36,954 nt of DNA. It comes from Hyphomicrobiales bacterium. Its GTDB lineage: Bacteria > Pseudomonadota > Alphaproteobacteria > Rhizobiales > Rhizobiaceae. The DNA is taken from positions 1 through 36,954 of the forward strand of contig JAFKJY010000093.1 of NCBI GenBank assembly GCA_017305835.1. Direction: 5' to 3'. Positions within the stretch are counted from its first letter, which is position 1, and each line of letters begins with the position of its first letter. A model generated the notes under the pieces. It was not told the DNA's origin. It ran no database searches and worked only from the letters and a program-made list of their open reading frames with translations. Both the position numbers and the translations under genes were made by a program. This document shows positions 23,779-32,765 of this stretch, piece after piece.

Positions 23779-25170
23779 TCATCTTTTGGCGACGTTGCCA
23801 AACAGCGCATTCAGTCCCTCGGCCATCGTCGGGTGCGCAAGAACGGCGTCGCGCAGGCCGCTGTAGGGCAAGCCGCCGAGCATGGCCGCCTGCACCACGG
23901 CCATCACTTCCCCGGCTTCCGACCCGATCATCGTGAAGCCCACGATCCGGTCCTGTGGATCGACCAATGCCTTCATGAAGCCGGCGCTCTGCGATGTCGT
24001 CCGCGTCCGCAGCACCGCCTTCATCGGCAGTTTCGCAACGCGCATATCCATTCCATTGGCCCGCGTTTCCGCTTCGCTCATGCCAATGCGGGCAAGCGGC
24101 GGGTCGATGAACATGCAATAGGGCATCAGCCGGCCGGTAGTGGTTCTGTCGCCACCGCCGAGATTGTCCCGAATGACCCGGAAATCATCGAGCGAAGCGT
24201 GGGTGAATTGCGGACTACCCGCGCATTCGCCGATGGCCCAGACGCCCTTTGCGGTCGTCTCCAGACGATCGTTCACCTTGATGGTGCCGCGATCCGTCAG
24301 CGCGATGCCTGCCTCTTCGAGGCCGATGCCTCGCGTGTTGGGGGTGCGGCCGGCAGCGACCAGAATATCGGTGCCTTCGATCGTTCTCAAACCGTCCGGC
24401 ACCCGGATGGCGGCACGCACTCTTTCGCCCGATCGGCCCTCCATCTTCTCGATTTCCGCTGACAAAACCACCTCGACGCCCTCCGCCTCCAGGATTCGCC
24501 GGACCTCGGTGGAAACATCCTCATCCTCCCGTTTCAGCAGTCGCGGACCACGGTCCACAATGGTGACGCGGCTGCCGAAGCGCCGATAGGCCTGCGCGAG
24601 TTCAAGGCCGACATAGCCCCCGCCAAGCACGATCAGATGCGCCGGCAGCCGGTCCAGTTCGAGCGCCTCGATATGGGTGAGTGGCCTGGTCTCGGCGAGG
24701 CCGGGAACAGGCGGAATGGTTGCATGTGTTCCAAGATTGAGGAAAAGCTTCTCCGTGGCGAGCAGCCGCTTCCCGCCATCGCTCAACGCGACCTCGACCG
24801 TCCTTGGCTCGACGAGGCGCGCATCGCCCATGATGAGTTCCGCACCCGTCGCCTCATAGCGTTTGAGATGAAACGCCACGAGGCTTTCGACCATGGCGCG
24901 CTTGCGCGCCACAACCGTCTTCATGTCGACCGAGACCGGGCCGGTCGCAACGCCATATTCCCCGGCACGGACAACGCTATGAGCAATGCCCGCGCTCCAG
25001 ATCTCGTTCTTGCTGGGCAGGCAGTTGATATTGGGACAAGAGCCCCCGATCCAGCGCCGCTCGATGACGGCTACCTTCTGGCCGGCTTGCGCCAGATCCC
25101 AGGCGAGGTATTTACCACCCTCGCCGCTACCGATCACGACGGCGTCGTAGCGCTCCGCTTCCATCGTCAA
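23779..25170 (-). CDS. FAD-dependent disulfide oxidoreductase, MerA/Lpd-like
   Basis: The product is 463 residues. The first codon is TTG 25170, placed 7 nt after AAGGA; an ATG at 25164 is the alternative. Motifs are the FAD loop GSGEGGK (14-20), redox-active SCPNINCLPSK (Cys45, Cys50), the NAD(P) loop VLGGGYVGLELA, ATTAKGVWAIGECAG for the second FAD contact, and C-terminal AHPTMAEGL with the His-Glu pair (His446, Glu451). It belongs with mercuric reductase and dihydrolipoamide dehydrogenase. It lacks MerA's N-terminal HMA domain and C-terminal vicinal cysteines, so mercury reduction is not supported. In front of copA it may reduce a metal ion or a thiol carrier. The actual substrate is unknown. 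Confidence 0.85.
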   Translation of the reverse strand: MTMEAERYDAVVIGSGEGGKYLAWDLAQAGQKVAVIERRWIGGSCPNINCLPSKNEIWSAGIAHSVVRAGEYGVATGPVSVDMKTVVARKRAMVESLVAFHLKRYEATGAELIMGDARLVEPRTVEVALSDGGKRLLATEKLFLNLGTHATIPPVPGLAETRPLTHIEALELDRLPAHLIVLGGGYVGLELAQAYRRFGSRVTIVDRGPRLLKREDEDVSTEVRRILEAEGVEVVLSAEIEKMEGRSGERVRAAIRVPDGLRTIEGTDILVAAGRTPNTRGIGLEEAGIALTDRGTIKVNDRLETTAKGVWAIGECAGSPQFTHASLDDFRVIRDNLGGGDRTTTGRLMPYCMFIDPPLARIGMSEAETRANGMDMRVAKLPMKAVLRTRTTSQSAGFMKALVDPQDRIVGFTMIGSEAGEVMAVVQAAMLGGLPYSGLRDAVLAHPTMAEGLNALFGNVAKR

Positions 25171-25332
25171 CTAAGCATCCTTCTTTCAAGCCATGGCCTT
25201 GAAATGGGCCGTGATCAGGGAGTGTAGTCGGTTCTGCTCCGAGTGTATTCTCCGAAAGGGAACATGCTAGCTGCACAGGATTGGTCGGTTTCCTCATCTA
25301 CGCGCGTTTCGAGCGGGATTGCCGTCATCCGG

Positions 25333-27360
25333 TCAAACCTCTGACTGGTATGAAGGCTCTACAGGGCCGGCGTCGGGTTGGCGTCGCAGTGAGGTCGCAC
25401 TGCGCGCCCGGATCGGGTCGGCGAGCAGCCTGAGGCCGTTCAGCACCACCAGCACCGTGCCGCCTTCGTGTCCGACGACCGCGAGCGGCAGCGGCAGGGC
25501 GAAGAACAGGCTCGAGACGACCAGAAGCAGCATCATGCCGATGGCGAAGGCAAGGTTCTGCCGGATGATCCGGCGGGTGCGCCGCGCCAGCCGATGGGCG
25601 GCGGCAAGGCGGGCCATGTCCTCCGACAACAGCGCGACATCGGCTGCCTGCAAGGCGACGTCGCTGCCCGCCGCGCCCATGGCGATGCCGACATCGGCCC
25701 GCGCCAGCGCGGCGGCGTCGTTCACCCCGTCGCCGACAAAGGCCACCTTTCCATTCCTCGCCAGATCGCCCACCAGCCGGACTTTGTCTTCAGGCAGCAG
25801 ATCGGCATGGACATCCTTTGCTTCCAGTTCGAGCTCCGCGGCGATCCGCAAGCCGACAGGGTGCCGGTCGCCGGTCATCATGGCGATAGTGCCCACCCCA
25901 GCCGTCCTGAGCGCGGCCAGTCCGGCGGCCGAGGTCTCGCGCGGGCGGTCGGCGACGGTGAGCGCACCATAGACCCGATCTCCCCGCCCCAGCCACACCA
26001 CGGTCTGGCTGCCGTCCGTCAGCTGCGCAAATTCGGGTGCGTCGAGCGATGCTCCCATGCGCGCGGCCATGCGCGGATTGCCGGCCCAGAGCGGGCCCAC
26101 GGCATCCTCCCCCGTAATCCCCTCACTGGGCACGGTTTCCACATCGCGCACCTCGGCGGCGGATATGCCTTTTTCGTCGATGTGGCGGCGGATCGCATCG
26201 GCAATTGGATGTTCGGAATGCGCCTCAAGACCGGCGATCAGTGACAGGAACCGCTCTTCGGGTTCCTGCGTCACCACCTGCGTCACCTCGGCCTTGCCTG
26301 TGGTCAGCGTACCGGTCTTGTCGAAGGCGAAGATATCGACATCGGCCAGCGTCTCCAGCGCCGCGCCGCCCTTGAACAGAACGCCGCCCCGCGCGGCCGC
26401 CGCCAGCGCCGAGAGGATCGCGGCCGGGACCGATATCACCACTGCGCAGGGGCTGGCTGCGACCAGCAGCGTCGCGGCGCGATAAAGCGCATCCTGCATT
26501 GTCCAGCCGAGTGCGAGGAATATCGCCAAAGCAAGCACCGCACCTACCAGCACCGCGATGGTGTAGCGCTGGCCGAACCAGGCGCTGAACCGTTCGGACG
26601 GAGCGCGCTCGGCCTGTGCCTCTGTCACCAGTTCGATCATCCGCGCCACCGTGCTTTCCGCGACCGGGCGGGTGACGCGGACCACCAGCACGGCGTTGAG
26701 GTTCACCGTGGCCTCAAACACCTTAGCACCTGGGCTTTTGCCGACCGGCATCGACTCGCCGGTTATCGTCGCCTCATCGAGCGAGCCTTCCCCTTCCGCC
26801 ACTTCGCCATCGGCCGGCACACGCGCGCCGGGGCGCAGCACCACCAGGTCGCCGGCCACAAGATCGCCCACGGGAACTTCCATGACGGCGCCCTCTGGGC
26901 CGCGTCTCAGCGCGGTGTCGGGACGCAGCGCCATCAGCGCCTCGACCGCATGGCGCGCCCGGCCCATCGCCCGCTGCTCCAACGTGGTCGAGAGACTGAA
27001 CAGCGTGAGCAGCACCGCCCCTTCGAGCGCAGCACCCACCGCGGCGGCGGCAACGGCGGCCACGATCATCAGAAGATCGATGTCGAGCACCCGCTCGCGC
27101 CAGAGCGACGTCAGGGCCCGGACCCCGGTCGGCACACCACCGGCCAGATAGACCAGTACGAGGCCGACAGGTCCCCATAGACCGGGGCTCAAAAAGGCAT
27201 CGACAGTCGCAAGCGCCATCCCGGCAAGCGTGATGCCGGTCAATGCTGTCATGAAGCGGTCGGAAGAGAGGTCGATTTGCAATTTGTGTTCCTGGCTGTG
27301 CCGCGACGGCGGCAGTGGCTGGGGAGACCGGCGATGATGCGCCGGATGGGCTGGCGTCAC
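25333..27360 (-). CDS. P1B-4-type metal ATPase (SPC / HEGGT)
   Basis: The product is 675 residues from GTG 27360. A TTG at 27282 with AGGA 7 nt upstream is a possible shorter start. There is no HMA domain; a His/Pro-rich N-terminus reads MTPAHPAHHRRS. Motifs are TGES (200-203), AASPCAVVIS (SPC 303-305), DKTGT (Asp347), HSEHP and GDGVNDAAALA. The final helix region VVGHEGGTVLVVLNGLRLL (631 onward) completes the SPC+HEGGT pair that defines P1B-4 (CoaT/CzcP-like) ATPases. These export Co2+, Zn2+, Cd2+ or Fe2+. It lies 41 bp downstream of chrA and 162 bp upstream of the oxidoreductase gene. Confidence 0.9.
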   Translation of the reverse strand: MTPAHPAHHRRSPQPLPPSRHSQEHKLQIDLSSDRFMTALTGITLAGMALATVDAFLSPGLWGPVGLVLVYLAGGVPTGVRALTSLWRERVLDIDLLMIVAAVAAAAVGAALEGAVLLTLFSLSTTLEQRAMGRARHAVEALMALRPDTALRRGPEGAVMEVPVGDLVAGDLVVLRPGARVPADGEVAEGEGSLDEATITGESMPVGKSPGAKVFEATVNLNAVLVVRVTRPVAESTVARMIELVTEAQAERAPSERFSAWFGQRYTIAVLVGAVLALAIFLALGWTMQDALYRAATLLVAASPCAVVISVPAAILSALAAAARGGVLFKGGAALETLADVDIFAFDKTGTLTTGKAEVTQVVTQEPEERFLSLIAGLEAHSEHPIADAIRRHIDEKGISAAEVRDVETVPSEGITGEDAVGPLWAGNPRMAARMGASLDAPEFAQLTDGSQTVVWLGRGDRVYGALTVADRPRETSAAGLAALRTAGVGTIAMMTGDRHPVGLRIAAELELEAKDVHADLLPEDKVRLVGDLARNGKVAFVGDGVNDAAALARADVGIAMGAAGSDVALQAADVALLSEDMARLAAAHRLARRTRRIIRQNLAFAIGMMLLLVVSSLFFALPLPLAVVGHEGGTVLVVLNGLRLLADPIRARSATSLRRQPDAGPVEPSYQSEV

Positions 27361-27401
27361 ATTCCCGGTCGATCAGGTTCCTGGTCGCTATTGGTTTTCC
27401 A

Positions 27402-28637
27402 TTATGACATTGAGCTTACCTCCAGGATCGCGCCGCCGGCAGCCGCGATCAGCACCACGAGCCATGGCGGGAATCTCCAGCTCATCAAGGTCACGAAACA
27501 GGTCAGCGCCAGCGCAAAGTCGCTGGGAGAACCGATCGCGCTGATCCAGAGCGGATCGTAGAGCGCAGCGCCCAGAATGCCGACCACCGCAGCGTTCGCC
27601 CCTGCCATCGGCGCCTGCACGCCGGAGCGTGCGCGCAGCGTGTTCCAGAACGGCAGCGCGCCGACAAGCAGCAGGAAGCCCGGCAGGAAGATCGCAAAAA
27701 GGGCAAGCGTCGCGCCGGCGATCCCGTTTGGGCCGGGTTCGAGCAGCATGCCGAGATAGGCGGCGAAGGTGAACAGCGGCCCCGGCACCGCCTGGGCCGC
27801 GCCATAGCCGGCCAGGAACGCATCGGGCGTGACCCAGCCCGGGCGAACCACTTCGGCTTCCAGCAAAGGCAGGACCACATGGCCGCCACCGAATACCAGA
27901 GCACCGGCGCGATAGAAGGCGTCGATCACCGCCAAGCCCTGCGCGGAAAACAGCGCCGCCGCCAGCGGCAGGCCGAAGATCAGGATGAAAAACAAGGCCA
28001 GCGCAGTTATTCCCGCCTGTCGCGAGACCGGGAAATGTAGCGCTTCACCCGGCGCTCCCGGCGTGTCCCGGCAAAACCAGAGACCGGCAAGCCCACCGAG
28101 CAGGATTGCACCCAGCTGACCCGTGGCTCCCCCGATCAGCACCGCCATCAGGACGGCGGCGAGCGCGATCGTCTGGCGTGAGCGGTCGGGACAGAGTGTG
28201 CGCGCCATCCCCCAGACCGCCTGCGCCACGATGGCCACCGCCACCAGTTTCAGCCCGTGCAATACCCCGATACCGAGCGGGCCTGAAAACGCCCCCGCCC
28301 CGAGCGCGAACAGCATCAGCAGCAGGGCAGAAGGCAAGGTAAAGCCGACCCAGGCAGCCAGTGCACCCACCGGTCCCGCACGCTGCAAGCCCAATGCGAA
28401 GCCGACCTGGCTGGATGCTGGTCCCGGAAGGAATTGGCACAGCGCGACCAGATCGGCATAGCCACGATCGTCGATCCAGCCCCGTCGGGCGACGAATTCC
28501 TCGCGGAAATAGCCCAGATGCGCGATCGGTCCGCCGAAGGAGGTAAGGCCCAGTTTCAGGAAGGCGGCCAGAACCTCGCCGGGCGTTCCCTGTCGTCGGC
28601 GCTGGGTCACAACATTCGGCGTCTCATTGGCGGGCAT
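27402..28637 (-). CDS. chrA: Chromate transporter, long ChrA form
   Basis: The product is 411 residues with GGAGAGATC before ATG 28637. Two homologous halves are present: LGLTSFGGPIAHLGYFREEF, then CQFLPGPASSQVGFALG in the first; AGALVFGGGHVVLPLLEAEVV and GYGAAQAVPGPLFTFAAYLG in the second. This is the two-domain CHR family that exports chromate or takes part in oxyanion efflux at the inner membrane. About ten membrane helices are visible. It is 173 bp downstream of a LysR gene and upstream of the P1B-4 ATPase on the same strand. Confidence 0.93.
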   Translation of the reverse strand: MPANETPNVVTQRRRQGTPGEVLAAFLKLGLTSFGGPIAHLGYFREEFVARRGWIDDRGYADLVALCQFLPGPASSQVGFALGLQRAGPVGALAAWVGFTLPSALLLMLFALGAGAFSGPLGIGVLHGLKLVAVAIVAQAVWGMARTLCPDRSRQTIALAAVLMAVLIGGATGQLGAILLGGLAGLWFCRDTPGAPGEALHFPVSRQAGITALALFFILIFGLPLAAALFSAQGLAVIDAFYRAGALVFGGGHVVLPLLEAEVVRPGWVTPDAFLAGYGAAQAVPGPLFTFAAYLGMLLEPGPNGIAGATLALFAIFLPGFLLLVGALPFWNTLRARSGVQAPMAGANAAVVGILGAALYDPLWISAIGSPSDFALALTCFVTLMSWRFPPWLVVLIAAAGGAILEVSSMS

Positions 28638-28810
28638 GATCTCTCCGTGATGCTCGCGATTTCGGGGCTAGCCGGGCGCCACGAGAAGACGCATTCGGCA
28701 TTGTCCCTGTATTGGAGCAATGGAACAGACCGGTGACTGCCGCAGCGCACCCCTTGTCGCCCCATCAGCATCACGGGTCTCGCCCACAGGACCGCACCCT
28801 GCAAGGAGGA

Positions 28811-29734
28811 TCATGACATGCCTGTCCCGAGACGGCCCGCCTGCGCTCGACGGCCCTCCAGCAGGTCAGCGTCGGTGGCGAGCGCATCAGCCATGAAGTC
28901 CATAAAGGCACGGATACGGGCGGTGTTGCGCAGATCCTCATGGGTCAGCAGCCACAGATCGAGCCGGAAATCTTCCGGAAGCAGGGCGATCCGGACAAGG
29001 TCGGGGGTGCGGTCGGCCACGGCGCAGGGCAGCGGCGCAAGGCCGATTCCGGCCCTTGCCGCGGCAATCGCAGCCGAGATCGAATTGGTGCGATAGATCG
29101 GCCGCATTTTCGGCAGCCAACCCGCCAGTTGATGGCCGATCGCTCCATGCGACCGGCCGAAGCCGATCCAGTCGCTACCGGCAAGATCCTCATCAATCCC
29201 CTGAGCGGCGCGTTCTGCCGAGGCATAGGCTCCGAAGGCCAGCCGGCCGACACGCCGGCCTACCAATGTTTCCTGCGGCGTGTTCCCGATGCGCAGTGCG
29301 ACGTCGGCCTCGCGTCGGGTCAGGTCCAGGGGAGTGTCCGAAACGATCACTTCCAATTCGATCCCCGGCTGCGCTGCATGGAAGGCCGCCAGATGCGGCG
29401 GCAATAACCCGATCGCCAGCATGTCGATGGCTGTGATGCGGATAAGCCCGCTCAGGCGCTGGTCCTGTCCGGTCACCTGACGCGACAGGGCGATAATTTC
29501 TTCGTCGATCCGGATGGCGGTCTCCTGCATGGCCTCTCCGGCGCCCGTCAGCGCATAGCCGTCCGGCAACCGCTCGAAGAGCCGGACGCCCAGACGTTCC
29601 TCGAAGGCGCCGAGACGGCGAAACACGGTCGAGTGCGTTACGCCAAGGCTGCGTGCTGCGCCAGACAGCGTGCTCGCCCGGGCCACAGCAAGAAAGAAGC
29701 GCAGATCGTCCCAGTTCTGGTTCTGTGCATCCAT
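28811..29734 (-). CDS. LysR-family transcriptional regulator
   Basis: The product is 307 residues with AGGTGATCC before ATG 29734. The N-terminal winged helix (DDLRFFLAVARASTLSGAAR, SLGVTHSTVFRRLGAFEERL) is canonical. The effector-binding domain follows (LSGLIRITAIDMLAIGLLPP, ELEVIVSDTPLDLTRREADVALR). It is closest in feel to the GstR/AaeR-like group that reads RIGNTPQETLVGRRVG. It lies divergent from the TetR-ABC operon and upstream of chrA on the same strand, so it could control either. The effector is unknown. Confidence 0.9.
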   Translation of the reverse strand: MDAQNQNWDDLRFFLAVARASTLSGAARSLGVTHSTVFRRLGAFEERLGVRLFERLPDGYALTGAGEAMQETAIRIDEEIIALSRQVTGQDQRLSGLIRITAIDMLAIGLLPPHLAAFHAAQPGIELEVIVSDTPLDLTRREADVALRIGNTPQETLVGRRVGRLAFGAYASAERAAQGIDEDLAGSDWIGFGRSHGAIGHQLAGWLPKMRPIYRTNSISAAIAAARAGIGLAPLPCAVADRTPDLVRIALLPEDFRLDLWLLTHEDLRNTARIRAFMDFMADALATDADLLEGRRAQAGRLGTGMS

Positions 29735-29854
29735 GAAGGATCACCTCTTGCAAGCCTGCCCCCATCGCCGGCAGCTTGTCGCCATCTTGCCAGCAACACC
29801 GTGCGTTCGCTTTGCCCCGTCAGAGAAGCTTGACCACAATCATTGCTCCACTTA

Positions 29855-29876
29855 AGTATGTGACTACTCACTTACT
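29855..29876. promoter_or_regulatory. Palindromic operator before the TetR gene
   Basis: Arms AGTATGTGA (29855-29863) and TCACTTACT (29868-29876) match as inverted repeats at 8 of 9 positions with a 4-nt spacer. The site ends 9 bp before the TetR ATG. It looks like a TetR-family autoregulatory operator. The divergent LysR gene starts 121 bp away. Confidence 0.65.
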
Positions 29877-29885
29877 CGGTGTTTT

Positions 29886-30482
29886 ATGCGAAAATCTGCG
29901 GAATTGCGCAAGGCCGAAATCGTCGCGGCCGTCCTCGACCTGGCCGACCGAATCGGCCCGGATCGGGTGACGACAGGTGCTACCGCAGCGGCCGTGGGCG
30001 TCAGCCAGGCCGCTTTATTCCGGCATTTCCCGACAAAGGCCGCGATGTGGCTTGCCGTGGCGGATCATGTGGCCGGGGAACTGGCCATGGAATGGGAACG
30101 GGCCCTGGCTGGGACTGATGGCCCCATCGACCGGGTAGCAGCGCTCATGGCCGCGCAGTTGGGGCAGATCGCAGCCACACCGACGCTGCCCATGCTGCTG
30201 TTCTCACGCGAGCTGAATGTCGGCAATGAGGAGTTGCGCGCGGCCTTTCGAGGCCTGTTGATGAAGTTTCAGGCGCTGATTGTAACCGAACTGGCTCGCG
30301 GTCAGGACGCCGGCTGCCTGCGCCGCGAAGTCGCCCCGGAGGATGCCGCCGTTCTGCTGACGTCGCTGGTGCAGGGCATGGCGATCCGCTGGTCGCTCGG
30401 GGCGCGCAACTTCTCCCTGATCGGGGAAGGAAAGCGGCTCCTTGAAGTACAACTTCGGCTTTTGACCGTGAAGGAGGATTAG
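29886..30482 (+). CDS. TetR-family regulator
   Basis: The product is 198 residues. The N-terminal HTH is ELRKAEIVAAVLDLADRIG, VTTGATAAAVGVSQAALF, RHFPTKAAMWLAVADHV. The helical ligand-binding domain follows with no obvious clue to ligand. It precedes the adaptor gene by 3 bp, so it is the first gene of the ABC operon and most likely its repressor, acting at the palindrome 9 bp upstream. The close spacing to the operator suggests direct autorepression. Confidence 0.9.
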   Translation: MRKSAELRKAEIVAAVLDLADRIGPDRVTTGATAAAVGVSQAALFRHFPTKAAMWLAVADHVAGELAMEWERALAGTDGPIDRVAALMAAQLGQIAATPTLPMLLFSRELNVGNEELRAAFRGLLMKFQALIVTELARGQDAGCLRREVAPEDAAVLLTSLVQGMAIRWSLGARNFSLIGEGKRLLEVQLRLLTVKED

Positions 30483-30485
30483 GCC

Positions 30486-31634
30486 ATGCGGCGTCGGTGG
30501 ATGTTCGGTGCGGCGGCAGTGGTTCTCTTGTTCGGCGTGGGTGTGCTGTTCCTCACCGAGCGGCCGCTCACGGTCAGCGTGGTGCAGCCCGAGAAAGATG
30601 TGGCCCTGCGCATCTACGGCCTTGGTTCGGTCGAGGCGCGGATTCTCAGCCGGGTGGGATTCGAGGTTGGGGCTGCCCTGACCGGGCTGGCCGCCGACGT
30701 CGGGGACCGGGTAGTCAGGGGGCAGGAACTGGCGACCCTCGATCCAGCCGAGCAGGAAGCGCGCACCGCCCGCGCCCGCGCCGCGGTCGAGGCCAATGTC
30801 GCCGCCCTCGCCCGCGCCGAGGCAACCGTGGCGCGTGCCAGTACCGTTCTGGCGCAGCGCCAGGCGGCAAATCAGCGTCAGCAGGGATTGGCGCGGCGCG
30901 ATGTGACCTCGATCCAGCGCGCCGAGGAAGCGCAGCGCGACGAGGATGTGGCCCGTGCCGATCTTGCGGTTGCCGAGGCGGATGTGGCAGTGATCCGTGC
31001 TCAGGGCGCGGACGCGGCGGCCGCCCTGCAACAGGAGAATGTCCTTCTCGCCCGTCATCGGCTGAGCGCACCCTATGACGCGGTGATCGTCACGCGCCAT
31101 GCCGAAGCGGGAACGGTGGTACGGGCCGGCGATCCGATCTTCACCCTGATCGCCCCGGAAACCGTCTGGATACAGGCCTATGTCGATGAGGAGCGCGCCG
31201 GCCAGCTTGCGCTTGGCCAGCCCGGCACGATCCGGCTGCGCTCGCAGCCGCAGGCTGAGTTCCAAGGCATTATCGCCCGCATCGGGCTTGAAAGCGACCG
31301 GGTGAATGAGGAACGCCGAATCTGGCTGACCTGCACAGACTGCCCCCAGCCGCTGTATCTCGGCGAGCAGGCCGAGGTGCGCATCACCACCGGCAACCGC
31401 AACAGTGCTCTGATGGTGCCGGAGATGGCGATCACCGGTTTCGACGGGCATCGCGGCCGGGTCTGGCTGGTGCGGGACGGACGGCTGGAGCAGGCCGAAC
31501 TGACCTTCGGCGCGCGCGACGATCGCGGCCGGGTCGAAGTCACGGGCAGCCTGCCGGACGATGCCGCCATCGTCGCCCGGATGCCGCAAGGCGCGACCGA
31601 GGGGCGGCGGGCGCGGACCAGGACCACGCCATGA
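30486..31634 (+). CDS. MacA/HlyD-like periplasmic adaptor
   Basis: The product is 382 residues with AAGGAGG before ATG 30486. An N-terminal signal anchor (WMFGAAAVVLLFGVGVLFL) is followed by a lipoyl-like half motif (GFEVGAALTGLAADVGDRV), a long Ala/Arg/Glu-rich coiled coil (about 95-190), the second lipoyl half (LSAPYDAVIVTRHAEAGT) and a beta-barrel (IQAYVDEERAGQLALGQPG). Such adaptors link an inner-membrane exporter to an outer-membrane channel. Two cysteines in LTCTDCPQP are unusual and might bind metal. Its 3' end overlaps the permease gene by 4 bp (ATGA). Confidence 0.9.
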   Translation: MRRRWMFGAAAVVLLFGVGVLFLTERPLTVSVVQPEKDVALRIYGLGSVEARILSRVGFEVGAALTGLAADVGDRVVRGQELATLDPAEQEARTARARAAVEANVAALARAEATVARASTVLAQRQAANQRQQGLARRDVTSIQRAEEAQRDEDVARADLAVAEADVAVIRAQGADAAAALQQENVLLARHRLSAPYDAVIVTRHAEAGTVVRAGDPIFTLIAPETVWIQAYVDEERAGQLALGQPGTIRLRSQPQAEFQGIIARIGLESDRVNEERRIWLTCTDCPQPLYLGEQAEVRITTGNRNSALMVPEMAITGFDGHRGRVWLVRDGRLEQAELTFGARDDRGRVEVTGSLPDDAAIVARMPQGATEGRRARTRTTP

Positions 31635-32764
31635 ACCTTGCTCTCAAGGATATACGCCACGGACTGTTCCGCTTCGTCCTCACCTGTTTCGGGCTGGGGC
31701 TCTTGATGACGGTCGTGCTGTCGATGATCGGCATCTATAACGGCCTTGTCGCCGATGCGCTGGCGGTCGTGAAGGCGCCGGCAGCAGATGTCTGGGTGGT
31801 CGAGAGCGGCACCAAGGGGCCGTTCGCCGAAGCCTCGAACATCCCGCTGACCACGCGCGACGCCGTGGCGCGGATGCCCGGCGTGGCCGCGGCCGGCGCA
31901 ATCAATTTCCAGAACATCGAGGCTGCCCATGCCGGCGCTTCGCTGCGGCTCTACGTCATCGGCTATGAACCGGGACATCCCGGCGGCCCGCAGCGCATCG
32001 CCGAGGGGCGCGGCATCGGCACAAGCCACTTCGAACTGGTGGCAGACCGCAAGACCGGTCTTCTGACCGGCGAGACGATCCGTCTCGGGCGCAACCGCTT
32101 CATCGTGGTCGGGCTGGTCGAAGGGGCAATGAACGCGGGCGGCGATCCGGCGGTCTATATCACGCTGGCGGACGCGATGGCGCTACAGACAGAGCTTGAC
32201 CCGGCAGCGCAGCGCGTTCAGGCGGCGCGGGGCACCGTTTCGGTCAAATCCGCCTCGGTCGCGGCCGTGATCGCACGGGTAGCACCGGGCGCGGATGTCG
32301 AATTGCTGACCGCGACCGTGCGGCAATGGAAACATCTGGCGGCACTGACGCAAGCCGAGCAGGAGGACATTCTGGTTTCCTCGGTGGTCGATCTGGCACG
32401 GCGGCAAATCGGCCTGTTTCTCGGCATCCTGCTCAGTGTCTCAGCGGTAGTGATCGCGCTTATCATCTACACGATGACGATGGAGAAGCTGAAGCAGATC
32501 GCCACACTGAAGCTCATCGGCGCGCCCGACCGCACCATCGTCGGGCTGATCGTGCAGCAGGCGCTGATCCTCGGCGCTTCAGGCTGGGGGATCGGGCTCG
32601 TGCTGATCCTGACGGTGAAGGACTATTTCCCGCGCCGGGTGGTGCTGGAGCCGTTCAACGTGATGGTACTGGCCGGGATCATCTTCGCCGTCTGCATCGC
32701 CGCCTCGGGCCTGGGCGTACGGGCGGCGATGAAGGTCGATCCCGCTACGGCTCTGGGGAGCTGA
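31631..32764 (+). CDS. FtsX/MacB-like ABC permease
   Basis: The product is 377 residues. The first helix follows NLALKDIRHGLFRF. A large periplasmic domain (about 40-255) separates it from three C-terminal helices: LGILLSVSAVVIALIIYTMT, LILGASGWGIGLVLIL and VLAGIIFAVCIAASGLG. IATLKLIGAPDRTIVGLIV is the coupling region of the FtsX/LolCE/MacB fold. In this architecture the ATPase drives periplasmic movement that expels substrates through the adaptor. It is translationally coupled to the adaptor and 1 bp from the ATPase gene. Confidence 0.9.
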   Translation: MNLALKDIRHGLFRFVLTCFGLGLLMTVVLSMIGIYNGLVADALAVVKAPAADVWVVESGTKGPFAEASNIPLTTRDAVARMPGVAAAGAINFQNIEAAHAGASLRLYVIGYEPGHPGGPQRIAEGRGIGTSHFELVADRKTGLLTGETIRLGRNRFIVVGLVEGAMNAGGDPAVYITLADAMALQTELDPAAQRVQAARGTVSVKSASVAAVIARVAPGADVELLTATVRQWKHLAALTQAEQEDILVSSVVDLARRQIGLFLGILLSVSAVVIALIIYTMTMEKLKQIATLKLIGAPDRTIVGLIVQQALILGASGWGIGLVLILTVKDYFPRRVVLEPFNVMVLAGIIFAVCIAASGLGVRAAMKVDPATALGS

Positions 32765-32765
32765 C

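Noticed and set aside
23779..25170. Naming the flavoprotein mercuric reductase (merA)
   Set aside because: There is no HMA domain, no C-terminal vicinal cysteine pair and no merR/merT/merP nearby.
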